DNA from: Longimicrobium sp.
GTDB lineage: Bacteria; Gemmatimonadota; Gemmatimonadetes; Longimicrobiales; Longimicrobiaceae
Direction of reading: 5' to 3'
Length of the DNA stretch: 14,201 nucleotides
Assembly (NCBI GenBank): GCA_030446945.1
Contig: JAUJMI010000028.1
Span: forward strand, 1,818 to 16,018
The notes below the pieces were generated by a model. It did no database searches, was not told the DNA's origin, and saw only the letters and a list, made by a program, of their open reading frames with translations. This document shows, one piece after another, positions 1 through 7,041 of this stretch. A program made the position numbers and the translations under genes. Positions within the stretch are counted from its first letter, which is position 1, and each line of letters begins with the position of its first letter.

Positions 1-18
1 CTAACGCACTAACGCACT
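1..18. repeat. Short tandem octamer (ACTAACGC) tract
   Basis: The left edge reads as just over two copies of an 8-base unit, ACTAACGC, in CTAACGCACTAACGCACT. It is cut by the window edge, so the full array may be longer. It lies upstream of lgt with no coding potential. I infer an intergenic simple repeat; no function can be assigned. Confidence 0.45.
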
Positions 19-97
19 GGTCCCTACCCGCGCGCGGGAAAATCGTTACCTTACCTCCGGAGACGACTCCCGCGCGGCACCCCTCATTCGAGCTCCC

Positions 98-940
98 ATG
101 TACCCGGTTTTGATCCAGATCGGCGGTTTCACGGTCACCTCTTTCGGGGTGATGATGGCGCTGGCCTTCCTCGTGGCCGGGTGGGTGGCGTCGCGCGAGC
201 TGGCCCGCGTGGGGCTGGACCCGGAGCAGGCGTGGGACATGGTGGGGTACGCCGCCGTGTTCGGGATCCTGGGGTCCAAGATCTACTACATGATCCTGAA
301 CTGGCAGGACACCGTGGCCGACCCCATGCGCGCCCTCCTTTCACGCTCGGGGCTCGTGTGGTACGGCGGGCTCATTCTGGCCGCGGCGGTGATCGCGTGG
401 CGCGTGAAGAAGTCGGGCATCCCCCTGGGACGCATGGCGGACGCCTCCGCCCTCGCGCTGGCGGTCGGGTACGCGATCGGGCGGATGGGGTGCTTCCTGG
501 TGGGCGACGACTACGGCCGCCCCTCCGACCTCCCGTGGGCCATGGCGTTCCCCGAGGGTGCCCCCCCCACGACGGCCGCCAACCTGCGCGAGTTCGGCGT
601 GGACATCCCGGCGAGCGTGCCGGCCGACACCGTCTACGCCGTGCACCCCACGCAGCTCTACGAAGTGGGGATGTCGCTCATCATCTTCGTTATCCTGAAG
701 CGGGTGCAGCCGCGCCTGGCCGTGCCGGGGATGCTCTTCATGTTGTGGGTGGCGCTGGCCGGTGTGGAGCGCTTCATCGTGGAGATCTTCCGCGCCAAGG
801 ACGACCGCTTCCTGGGGGTTTTTTCGGTGGCGCAGCTCATCAGCGTGCTGCTGACGGCTGCGGGGGTGGCGGGGGTGGCCTACCTGACACGCCGCGCCTC
901 CCGCACTCCCGCCGCCACGCGCCGCACCGCCGCCGCGTGA
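98..940 (+). CDS. lgt: Prolipoprotein diacylglyceryl transferase (Lgt)
   Basis: Inner-membrane enzyme that transfers diacylglycerol from phosphatidylglycerol to the lipobox cysteine of prolipoproteins, the first step of lipoprotein maturation. The 280-residue protein has the family length and is almost wholly hydrophobic helices. Visible signatures are YGGL at residues 89-92 (the position of the HGGL motif in E. coli; Tyr is common in other clades), GRMGCF at 128-133 with the conserved Arg129, the GDDYGRP segment just after it, VHPTQLYE near 190, and a C-terminal ERFIVEIFR carrying the second conserved Arg. The ATG at 98 is preceded only by a weak GAG. A metallophosphoesterase follows after 16 nt on the same strand, suggesting cotranscription. 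Several proteins in this window carry lipoprotein or export signals, so a substrate (the DUF3131 lipoprotein) lies nearby. The identification is secure. Confidence 0.96.
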   Translation: MYPVLIQIGGFTVTSFGVMMALAFLVAGWVASRELARVGLDPEQAWDMVGYAAVFGILGSKIYYMILNWQDTVADPMRALLSRSGLVWYGGLILAAAVIAWRVKKSGIPLGRMADASALALAVGYAIGRMGCFLVGDDYGRPSDLPWAMAFPEGAPPTTAANLREFGVDIPASVPADTVYAVHPTQLYEVGMSLIIFVILKRVQPRLAVPGMLFMLWVALAGVERFIVEIFRAKDDRFLGVFSVAQLISVLLTAAGVAGVAYLTRRASRTPAATRRTAAA

Positions 941-956
941 ACGGCCCCGCGCCCCG

Positions 957-1799
957 GTGAACCGCCGCCGTTTCCTGGGAGCCGCGGCGGCGCTGGGTGC
1001 CGCCGCACTCGGAGCTGATGCGGCGTGGTGGGAGCCGCGCTCGCTCGAAGTCACGCACCACCGCTTCCCTCACCCGCCGGGGCGCCTGCCCCTCCGCTTC
1101 GTCCAGATCTCCGACCTGCACCTGCGCGGGATCGGCTCCATCCACCGCCGTATCGCGGCCGAGACCGCCCGCGCCCGGCCCGACTTCGTCCTGCTGACCG
1201 GCGACTCGGTGGATCGCGCGGACGCGCTCCCCACGCTCGACGCCTTTCTCGCCCTCCTCGACCCGCGCCTCCCCAAGTACGCGGTCCTGGGCAACTGGGA
1301 GCACTGGAGCGGCGTGGACCTGCGGGCCCTCGCGGCCGTCTACGAGCGCCACAATGCGCGGCTCCTGGTGAACGAGTCCGCCGTGCACCCCCACGCGTCC
1401 GGCCCCGTCGCCATCACCGGCCTGGACGACCTCGTCGGCGCCCCCGACCTGCGTGCCGCCCTGCGCGGCGTGGAGGAGCCGGCGCCTGTCCGCCTCGTCC
1501 TGGCCCATTCCCCCGCCTACCGCGACACCGTCGCCGCGCACGCGCAGACGGCAGGCGCGATTCCCCGCGAGCCCGTGGACGTCGCCGGGATCACGCTCAT
1601 GCTCTCCGGCCACACGCACGGGGGCCAGGTCACCATCGGCGGCTGGGCTCCCCTCGTCCCGCCCGGGAGCGGCCGCTACGTGCGCGGCTGGTTCCGCGGC
1701 GACGGCGCACCGCCCCTCTACGTCTCTCGCGGAATCGGCACCTCCGTCCTCCCGATCCGCTTCGGGGCCACACCGGAACTCGCTGTGTTCGCCGGGTGA
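957..1799 (+). CDS. Tat-exported calcineurin-like metallophosphoesterase (YaeI/YkuE type)
   Basis: A predicted binuclear-metal phosphoesterase of 280 residues. The N-terminus, NRRRFLG followed by an Ala-rich hydrophobic stretch to about residue 23, fits a twin-arginine signal (RRxFL), so folded export to the periplasm or membrane surface is likely. Metal-ligand motifs occur in family order: SDLH (Asp53, His55), TGD (Asp83), GNWEH (Asn113, His116), AHSP near 180 and SGHTHGG near 215. This set matches the YaeI/YkuE group, some members of which act on lipid-linked phosphates; the substrate here cannot be read from sequence. The GTG start is chosen because it puts the Tat motif at the extreme N-terminus. 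It lies 16 nt after lgt, so both genes probably form one envelope-related operon. No terminator is obvious downstream. Confidence 0.9.
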   Translation: MNRRRFLGAAAALGAAALGADAAWWEPRSLEVTHHRFPHPPGRLPLRFVQISDLHLRGIGSIHRRIAAETARARPDFVLLTGDSVDRADALPTLDAFLALLDPRLPKYAVLGNWEHWSGVDLRALAAVYERHNARLLVNESAVHPHASGPVAITGLDDLVGAPDLRAALRGVEEPAPVRLVLAHSPAYRDTVAAHAQTAGAIPREPVDVAGITLMLSGHTHGGQVTIGGWAPLVPPGSGRYVRGWFRGDGAPPLYVSRGIGTSVLPIRFGATPELAVFAG

Positions 1800-2212
1800 C
1801 CGATGTGTGGCGCAGTATTGGAGCACCGTAGGGGGAACTGATAGATTGCGTCTGCAAGAGGTTCGGGTAGACGCAGCCGGGGACGCACACCGGTCGCTGC
1901 CCCTTGCCTTCCTGCCGATTCTTCGGCGGCTGGAGCGGCGCAGGTCGGGTGCACAAAACTCAACGCCCAGCACATGCCCGCGGCTGGACCCGGCGGTGAC
2001 CTCGCGGCGACTCTTTCGCTCGTCGTCGATCAACTGGTCGCACAGCACGCTGGTCTGACGCAGGAGAAACGAGCCAGGCTGGTAAATCAGCGTGCGATCC
2101 GCAGCCGAGGCGGAGTTCAACAAGGCGGTTCTCCAGAATGCCGATGGTGCCGCGGGTGCCAATCCAGCGACTGATTGACCGTCGATGATCGTCGCTGACC
2201 ATCGGGGATACC
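1800..2212. other. Spacer of about 410 nt without a recognisable gene
   Basis: Between the phosphoesterase stop and the promoter-like element of the DUF3131 gene I see no ORF with a recognisable family. Open frames exist on both strands (for example minus-strand peptides around 1880-2290 and a 66-codon plus-strand frame at 1974-2174), but none has a convincing start, ribosome site or known motif. Base composition looks slightly less GC-rich than the genes on either side. It could be decayed coding DNA, as in several other spacers of this window, but I could not identify the source. Confidence 0.5.
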
Positions 2213-2242
2213 TTGACGGCGTTATCCACCGACGCGTATTTG
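2213..2242 (+). promoter_or_regulatory. Candidate sigma-70-type promoter for the DUF3131 gene
   Basis: TTGACG (2213-2218) and TATTTG (2237-2242) are separated by 18 nt, a fair match to a housekeeping -35/-10 pair. A transcript would begin near 2249, just before the GAGG ribosome site at 2259 and the GTG at 2270. The TTG of the -35 box is also a possible in-frame start codon, but the promoter reading argues against that. Confidence 0.45.
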
Positions 2243-2258
2243 CGCCTTCCATTTTCCC

Positions 2259-2262
2259 GAGG
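2259..2262 (+). promoter_or_regulatory. Ribosome binding site deciding the GTG start at 2270
   Basis: GAGG ends 7 nt before GTG (2270-2272). This start yields a short, typical lipoprotein signal peptide, whereas the longer TTG start at 2213 would add 19 residues ahead of it. Confidence 0.6.
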
Positions 2263-2269
2263 TCCTGCC

Positions 2270-3538
2270 GTGCCCACTCGCTTGCGAAAGCTCCTCCCAA
2301 TGGCAGCCGCCGCGCTCGTCGCGCTCGCAGCCGCGTGCGCCGACGACGCGCCGGATCCGCTCCTCCCGGAGCTTCCGCGCCCGGGCCGGCCCAACCCGCA
2401 CCCGGATCAGGCGTTTCTGCTGGAGGCCGCCCGCGGCGCGTGGGCGTACGTGGACCGCGAGTACCAGCCGGGGACGGGGCTGGTCAACTCGGTGAGGAGC
2501 TACACGTACGCCACCGTGTGGGACATGGCGAGCGGGCTGGCGGCGTTCCACTGCGCCCGCGAGCTGGGGATCATCACGCCCCAGGACTTCGACGTGCGCA
2601 TGACGCGGGCGCTGCAGACGATCGAGAGCCTGCGCTTCTTCGACGGGGTGGCGCCCAACAAGAACTACTCCACCCTCACCGGCGCCGTGGCGGGGCGCGA
2701 CGACCGCGACCAGACGGTGGGGGAGCGCGGCTTCGGATGGTCCACGACGGACGTCGGCCGGTTCCTGGTGTGGCTCAAGATCATCGAGACGCGCCACCCG
2801 CAGTACGCTCCGGCGGTGCGGCGGATCGTAGCGCGGATGAACCTGGCGGGGATGGTGCGCGACGGGTACCTCTCGGGCGCCGAGCTCACGCCCGCGGGCC
2901 AGCTCCTGAGGTACCAGGAGGGGCGGTTGGGATACGAGCAGTACGCGGCGTACGGCTTCGCGCTCTGGGGCCAGCGCGCCGAGCGGGCGCTGAACCTGCG
3001 CGAGAACTCCCTTCCCATCCAGGTGCTCGGAGTCCCGCTCCTCGCCGACAGGCGCGGCGACGACTTCCTCACCAGCGAGCCCTTCATCCTGATGGGGATG
3101 GAGCTGGGGTGGAATCGCGAGATGAAGCAGCTCGCGACGGGGTCGCTGGAGGCGCAGGAGGAGCGGTACCGGCGCACCGGCGAGGTCACCTTTGTGAGCG
3201 AGGACGCGATCCCCATCGCGCCGTACTACTTCTACTACTACGCGATCCGCTACCGCGGAAACCCCTTCTCCGTCGGCGTGCAGGGGAGCGAGACCGTGCT
3301 GGACGGCCCGCGCTGGATCAGCGCCAAGGCCGCCTTCGCCTGGCACGCGCTCCTTCCGAGCCCCTACACCCGCCTGGGCGCCGAGGCCGTGGGGCCCGCC
3401 CTCAGCCCCCTCCGCGGGTGGAGCTCGGGGGTCTTCGAAGCCGGCCGCGCCCCCACCGGAAGCGAGAACGTCAACACCGCCGCCGTCATTCTGCAGGCCG
3501 CCCTGTACAGCGTGAACCGGCTTCCGCTGGTGCACTGA
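2270..3538 (+). CDS. DUF3131-domain lipoprotein
   Basis: From the GTG at 2270 the protein has 422 residues. It begins with a lipoprotein signal: basic MPTRLRK, a hydrophobic Ala/Leu core, and the lipobox LAAAC with the acylated Cys near residue 23, followed by an acidic/Pro linker that suggests surface or periplasmic tethering. The rest matches the DUF3131 family: TVWDMASGLAA, then DVGRFLVWL, the strongly conserved EGRLGYEQYAAYGFALWG, TSEPFILMGMELGW, a TGEVTFVSEDAI segment and an aromatic run PYYFYYYAI. The domain resembles alpha/alpha-barrel glycoside-active proteins and is often found with glycan-handling genes; no enzymatic activity is established here. It appears monocistronic: own promoter candidate upstream, and the downstream neighbour faces it. 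A fragment of uvrA lies immediately after its stop. Family assignment is firm, function unknown. Confidence 0.88.
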   Translation: MPTRLRKLLPMAAAALVALAAACADDAPDPLLPELPRPGRPNPHPDQAFLLEAARGAWAYVDREYQPGTGLVNSVRSYTYATVWDMASGLAAFHCARELGIITPQDFDVRMTRALQTIESLRFFDGVAPNKNYSTLTGAVAGRDDRDQTVGERGFGWSTTDVGRFLVWLKIIETRHPQYAPAVRRIVARMNLAGMVRDGYLSGAELTPAGQLLRYQEGRLGYEQYAAYGFALWGQRAERALNLRENSLPIQVLGVPLLADRRGDDFLTSEPFILMGMELGWNREMKQLATGSLEAQEERYRRTGEVTFVSEDAIPIAPYYFYYYAIRYRGNPFSVGVQGSETVLDGPRWISAKAAFAWHALLPSPYTRLGAEAVGPALSPLRGWSSGVFEAGRAPTGSENVNTAAVILQAALYSVNRLPLVH

Positions 3539-3547
3539 CGAAACCAT

Positions 3548-3613
3548 GTGCGGGTGCGGGTGCGCGGGAGCACAACCTGAAGAGCGTGCACGTCAGACAT
3601 CCCGCGCGACGCG
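3548..3613 (+). pseudogene. uvrA: Frameshifted 5' fragment of uvrA
   Basis: Shortly after the DUF3131 stop, the plus strand encodes GAREHNLKSVHV (3559-3594), then, after one extra base at 3595, DIPRDA (3596-3613). Joined, these give the hallmark N-terminus of UvrA, the excision-repair ATPase, which family members show just before the Walker A loop. A VRVRG-like reading in another frame at 3548-3562 fits the residues that normally precede it, implying a second indel. Nothing further of UvrA (no Walker A) follows: a two-component regulator on the other strand begins to be encoded at 3629. This is a decayed scrap of about 20 codons, not a gene. An intact uvrA is expected elsewhere in the genome (inference). 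Confidence 0.7.
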
Positions 3614-3630
3614 CGGCGGATCGGCCGATC
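3602..3630. terminator. Paired palindromes between converging genes
   Basis: CCGCGCG-A-CGCGCGG (3602-3616) and the perfect 12-nt palindrome GATCGGCCGATC (3619-3630) lie between the DUF3131 gene and the LytTR regulator, which converge. Neither has a T tract, so intrinsic termination is only a possibility; the first also overlaps the uvrA scrap and may be incidental. Confidence 0.3.
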
Positions 3631-4348
3631 AGCGCAACATCCCGCGCAACGACTGCGAGCCCGCACGGCTGGCCACCACCTCCGAGCCGTCGGCGAAGCG
3701 GACGGCCAGGCGGCGCTCGTCGTACTGCCGGATGGCGGACACGTGATCCAGGTTCACGATGTGCGCCCTGTGTACGCGCCGGAAGCACGCCGGGTCCAGC
3801 CGGCGCTCCAGCTCGTTCAGGCTCATGTCCGCCAGCAGCTGGCCGGCCTGGGTGCACAGCAGCACGTAGTCGCCCGCGCCCTCGATGCGATGCACGTCGC
3901 GCATGCTCACGGGCACCAGCTCGCCGCGCCGGCGCACGAACAGCCGCTCGAGGTACGGGGCGGGAGCCGGTGTCGGGGGTGCGGCCAGGCGGCGCGCCAC
4001 CCGATCCACCGCCGCCTGAAAGCGCGTCCATCCGAACGGCTTCACCAGGTAGTCGTACGCCTCTACCTCGAACGCGCGCAGGGCATACTCCGGGTACGCC
4101 GTCGTGAACACCGGCGCGGGCCGGTGCGCGGCGCGCTCCAGCACCTCCAGCCCGGTGCACTCCGGCATCTGCACGTCCAGGAACACCAGATCGGGCGCCA
4201 GCCGGTCGATCAGCTCCACCGCCGCCGTCCCGCTCTCCGCCTCGCCGACCAGCACCAGACGCGGGTCGCGCTCCACGAAGCGCCGCAGCCTCTGCCGGGC
4301 CAGCGGCTCATCCTCCGCCACCACGGTCCGCAACGCCCCCGGGCTCAC
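3629..4348 (-). CDS. LytTR-family response regulator
   Basis: A DNA-binding response regulator of 239 residues (240 if the adjacent upstream GTG at 4351 is used). The N-terminal receiver domain (about 7-120) shows the acidic pair in AEDEP (residues 11-15), phosphoacceptor Asp58 in FLDVQMP, Thr82/Thr83 in FTTAYP and Lys103 in LVKPF. An Ala/Pro linker leads to a LytTR domain (about 135-235) with the pattern RIEGAGDYVLL, then MSLNELERRL, FRRVHRAHIVNLDHV and a final basic strand. LytTR proteins bind paired 9-bp direct repeats; a candidate lies in front of the operon at 6848-6877. The start at 4348 overlaps the kinase stop by 4 nt (GTGA), indicating translational coupling with its partner. It is the last gene of the three-gene minus-strand operon. 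Confidence 0.94.
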   Translation of the reverse strand: MSPGALRTVVAEDEPLARQRLRRFVERDPRLVLVGEAESGTAAVELIDRLAPDLVFLDVQMPECTGLEVLERAAHRPAPVFTTAYPEYALRAFEVEAYDYLVKPFGWTRFQAAVDRVARRLAAPPTPAPAPYLERLFVRRRGELVPVSMRDVHRIEGAGDYVLLCTQAGQLLADMSLNELERRLDPACFRRVHRAHIVNLDHVSAIRQYDERRLAVRFADGSEVVASRAGSQSLRGMLR

Positions 4349-5454
4349 CACCCCTGCCCCGCGGCCGCCAGCGCGGGCGCGCCGGCCGGAAGCGCGAGCG
4401 CCACGCGGAACCCCGCCCCCGGCGCCGTGTTGATCCGCATCTGCCCGCCATCCCCGTAGCGCGCCTCCATCCGTCCGCGCACCAGCCGAAGGCCGGCGCC
4501 CGGGGTCCGCTCCACCTGCTCCGGCACGGCGCCCGGCCCGTCATCCTCCACCGAGAGCAGCAGCCGGCCCCCCTCCCGCACCGCGCGGAGGCGAACCGAG
4601 GTGGGCGCCACCCGGATCGACGCCGCGTGCTTCACGGCGTTCTCCACCAGCGGCTGCAGCACGAACGAAGGAACGGTGCACGTCACGGCGTCGTCATCCA
4701 CGTCCAGCGTGGCGCGCAGGCGCGTGCCCAGGCGAAGCTGCTCGATCCACAGGTAGTCGCGCACGAGCTGGATCTCCTCGGCCAGCGGCACGTCGTCGGC
4801 CGCGCTGCGGTGAACGTCGCAGGTGCGGTGCAGCAGCGCGCCGAACCGCTCGATGGCCTCCTCGGCCCGCCCGTCGCCTGCGCTCACCAGCTCCAGGAGC
4901 GAATGCAGGGTGTTGAACAGAAAGTGCGGGTTGATCTGCGCGCGCAGCGCCTGCATCTCCGCGCGGGTCCGCAGCGCCTCGGCCCGCGCAGCGCGTGCCT
5001 CCTGCTCGCGCAGGCGGCCGGCCACGTCGCCCACGTAGCGCATCGCCGCGATGGTGACGTACAGTAGCACGCCGGCGCCCAGCTGCCAGCGAAGCTCCTC
5101 GAAGGTGAGCACGAACACCCGCGCGCGGCCGGTCCGCAGCGACTCCGCGATCGTGCGCGCGGCCATGATCCCGCCGCACCATGCCAATGAGTAGGCGATG
5201 GCGAGCAGGGCGTGGATGCCGAAGAACGCGCCCCGTCCGCGGCTGGTCCACGGGATCCGCGCGCACGCGTGCACCACGCCGATGCCCGTCAGAGCGGCCG
5301 GAACCGTGTTGTGCAGCGCCAGCGTCAGGCTGTCCAGGGCGGAGTCGCCGCCGGCCATGATGGCGCCGAAGTACGCCGCGAGCATGGGGAGCCAGGCCGC
5401 CGCGTACAGGGTCCAGCGGCGCGGGCCGGAGCCGGCGGTCAGTGCGTCGGTCAT
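4345..5454 (-). CDS. LytS-type membrane sensor histidine kinase
   Basis: A 369-residue His_kinase (LytS/YehU-type) protein. Four membrane segments are visible at about residues 14-33, 43-63, 76-98 and 124-142, with little extracytoplasmic sequence, then a short coiled stretch rich in Glu/Arg/Ala. The phosphoacceptor is His177 in INPHFLFN. The ATPase part has the N box LVENAVKH (Asn272), the G1 box VEDDGPG (Asp304/305) and a G2-like GAGLRLVRGRMEARYG. The ATG at 5454 is preferred over extensions further upstream, because those would run inside the preceding peptidase gene and have a disordered, Arg/Pro-rich sequence. It starts 5 nt after the S41 peptidase stop and overlaps the LytTR regulator by 4 nt. 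The lack of a periplasmic sensor domain suggests it senses a membrane or intramembrane signal (inference). Confidence 0.94.
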   Translation of the reverse strand: MTDALTAGSGPRRWTLYAAAWLPMLAAYFGAIMAGGDSALDSLTLALHNTVPAALTGIGVVHACARIPWTSRGRGAFFGIHALLAIAYSLAWCGGIMAARTIAESLRTGRARVFVLTFEELRWQLGAGVLLYVTIAAMRYVGDVAGRLREQEARAARAEALRTRAEMQALRAQINPHFLFNTLHSLLELVSAGDGRAEEAIERFGALLHRTCDVHRSAADDVPLAEEIQLVRDYLWIEQLRLGTRLRATLDVDDDAVTCTVPSFVLQPLVENAVKHAASIRVAPTSVRLRAVREGGRLLLSVEDDGPGAVPEQVERTPGAGLRLVRGRMEARYGDGGQMRINTAPGAGFRVALALPAGAPALAAAGQGW

Positions 5455-5459
5455 GGGGA

Positions 5460-6830
5460 TCAGGGCGGGGGTACGCGCAGGGCCTCGGCCGCCGCGCGGA
5501 GCAGCGCGGCGCGGTCGGCGGGGGGCGCGGGTACGTCGGGCGTTACGCCGTCGCCTTCCACGCGGCGGCCCGCGGCGGTGCGGTAGTCCATCACGGGATA
5601 CCGAAGCCGCCACCCTGGCGCCACCATCACGTCGGCGGACGAGAGCATGGCGCCCGCCGTGCGCTCACCGACGACCACGGCACCGCGCGTTTCCTGGAGC
5701 ATGGCGGCCACCGCCTCGGCGGCGCTCCCCGTCTCCCGGTCGGTAAGCACGGCGATGCGCCCCGTGTACGGCCGCGCGAGGCCGCCGCCCACGTACAGCA
5801 TGGCCGCGCCCCCGGCGGCGTCGACGGCGCCGTCCAGCATGGCGCCGGTCACCGAGCCGTCGCTGGGCAGCGCCGGCACGGTCGCGGTGTCCAGCGCGGC
5901 CGCGGCCCGCAATTTCCGGCTGTCGTACCCGCGGCGGACGACGAAGTAGCCGGCGGGCACGGGCGTGCCTTGCAGGTGCTGCCCCAGCCGGTAGGCCAGG
6001 TCTACCGAGCCGCCCTGGTTTCCTCGCAGGTCGATTGCCAGCGCCGGCAGCGCGGCCATCTCCGCGAAGGCGCTGTCCATCCGCGCCACCTGGGGCACCA
6101 GCGCCGCCCCCGTCGGGCCGAAGCTCTCGATGCGCAGGTACCCCAGCGACGGCGACAGCACCTGCCAGCTTACGACCGGGCGGGACGCGGCCGGCACGCG
6201 CGTGGCCACGGTGTTCGTTGAGGACCGCGGGGAGACGCGCGGGACTGCAGTGAAATTCAAGTGCGAGGTGCCCAGCGCGCGAAGGACCCCGCTGATGACG
6301 GCGTACGCCTCGCCGTCGGAGCGGGCGGCGGCGGCGCGGGGGCGCGCCTCGGCCACGAGCCGTGCCCAGTCCACGCCGTTGTACCCGGGATCGTAGAAAC
6401 GCCGTTCCAGCACCGCCGCAACACTGTCGAACACCGCCGTCCCGGTCAACGGCGCCAGTGCCTCGCGCGGCAGGCGAACGCCGGAAACCGGGAGAGGCGG
6501 GCTGGCTCCGCTCCAGGTGCCCCGCAGGGAATCGCCGCGGATGGCCAGGTCCAGCGCGAACTCGCGTCCCCACGCCGCCGCGGAGACCACGAGCCCCGAG
6601 TCCGTCCGCGCGGCGGAGGTGGGCACGATGGTCTGGTGCCAAGACAGGGTGCGGGGCGTGAGCACGCCGCCGCGCTCGTGCACCGACAGCACCACCGTGA
6701 ACGGCTGCGGGGCGGCCACGCGCACCAGCCAGTTGCCCGCGACGTCGGGCCGCCCCTGCGCGGGGGCGGCGGACGCCAGTGCGGTGAGCAGGAGCAGGGG
6801 AACCAGGATACGGCCGCGAGTGTGCCTCAT
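5460..6830 (-). CDS. Secreted S41-family peptidase (tricorn/IRBP-like)
   Basis: A 456-residue exported protein. Residues 1-25 form a Sec signal (basic MRHTRGR, Leu-rich core, Ala-rich cleavage region ending APAQ). An N-terminal beta-rich region (about 28-120, starting DVAGNW) precedes the S41 domain. Landmarks: LGTSHLNF with His190, SLGYLRIESF at 228-237, AIDLRGNQGGS at 265-275, ETGSAAE with the likely nucleophile Ser369, VGERTAG with Glu389, and the terminal GDGVTPDV. The Lys expected of C-terminal processing proteases is absent from the VGERTAG segment, so a His/Ser/Glu arrangement as in tricorn/IRBP-like members is more likely. No PDZ domain is evident. It is the first gene of an operon with a LytS kinase and LytTR regulator, hence a candidate regulated output or signal-processing enzyme. 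The ribosome site before the ATG is weak. Confidence 0.87.
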   Translation of the reverse strand: MRHTRGRILVPLLLLTALASAAPAQGRPDVAGNWLVRVAAPQPFTVVLSVHERGGVLTPRTLSWHQTIVPTSAARTDSGLVVSAAAWGREFALDLAIRGDSLRGTWSGASPPLPVSGVRLPREALAPLTGTAVFDSVAAVLERRFYDPGYNGVDWARLVAEARPRAAAARSDGEAYAVISGVLRALGTSHLNFTAVPRVSPRSSTNTVATRVPAASRPVVSWQVLSPSLGYLRIESFGPTGAALVPQVARMDSAFAEMAALPALAIDLRGNQGGSVDLAYRLGQHLQGTPVPAGYFVVRRGYDSRKLRAAAALDTATVPALPSDGSVTGAMLDGAVDAAGGAAMLYVGGGLARPYTGRIAVLTDRETGSAAEAVAAMLQETRGAVVVGERTAGAMLSSADVMVAPGWRLRYPVMDYRTAAGRRVEGDGVTPDVPAPPADRAALLRAAAEALRVPPP

Positions 6831-6847
6831 CGATCGAATCGGTTGCG

Positions 6848-6877
6848 GGGAACGGAACGACCACGTGCGCCAACGGT
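6848..6877 (-). promoter_or_regulatory. Candidate LytTR-regulator binding repeats
   Basis: On the minus strand ACCGTTGGC (6877-6869) and TCCGTTCCC (6856-6848) form a direct repeat with a 12-nt spacer and a 21-bp period. LytTR regulators typically bind two 9-bp repeats of the form [TA][AC][CA]GTTN[AG][TG] spaced about 12 bp. The GTT cores match exactly; the last one or two positions do not. The site lies 17 nt before the S41 peptidase ATG, at the head of the operon that encodes a LytTR regulator. Such proximity to the start would suit repression or a very short leader. Confidence 0.35.
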
Positions 6878-7041
6878 GGCGTGTCCCCGCGTCCTGCTCA
6901 AGCGTCGTTCGCCCAACCGGCCGGCCGCGCGCCCCACCGGGCCGTATCGCCGCCGGGTGGCGGGCCCCTCACCTCCGTGGTGCCGGAGCGGACCGGGGAT
7001 GCACGCGGAGCCGCAGCGAAGTACCACGCTCTGGTCGAACC

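Noticed and set aside
840..2300. A 486-codon open frame on the minus strand
   Set aside because: It runs antisense to the metallophosphoesterase, has Arg/Gly/Ala-biased sequence with no family motif, and is explained by the GC-rich codon pattern of the real gene.
2222..3547. A 441-codon minus-strand frame opposite the DUF3131 gene
   Set aside because: Mirror of a well-supported lipoprotein gene; no start signal or domain.
2185..4107. A 640-codon plus-strand frame across the DUF3131 gene and the LytTR gene
   Set aside because: It is an out-of-frame reading of one gene and an antisense reading of the other; low-complexity Arg/Pro/Ala sequence. Only the short uvrA-like stretch within it is meaningful.
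5455..5613. Upstream extension of the LytS-type kinase
   Set aside because: Would overlap the S41 peptidase coding end and add a disordered Arg/Pro-rich segment before the first membrane helix.
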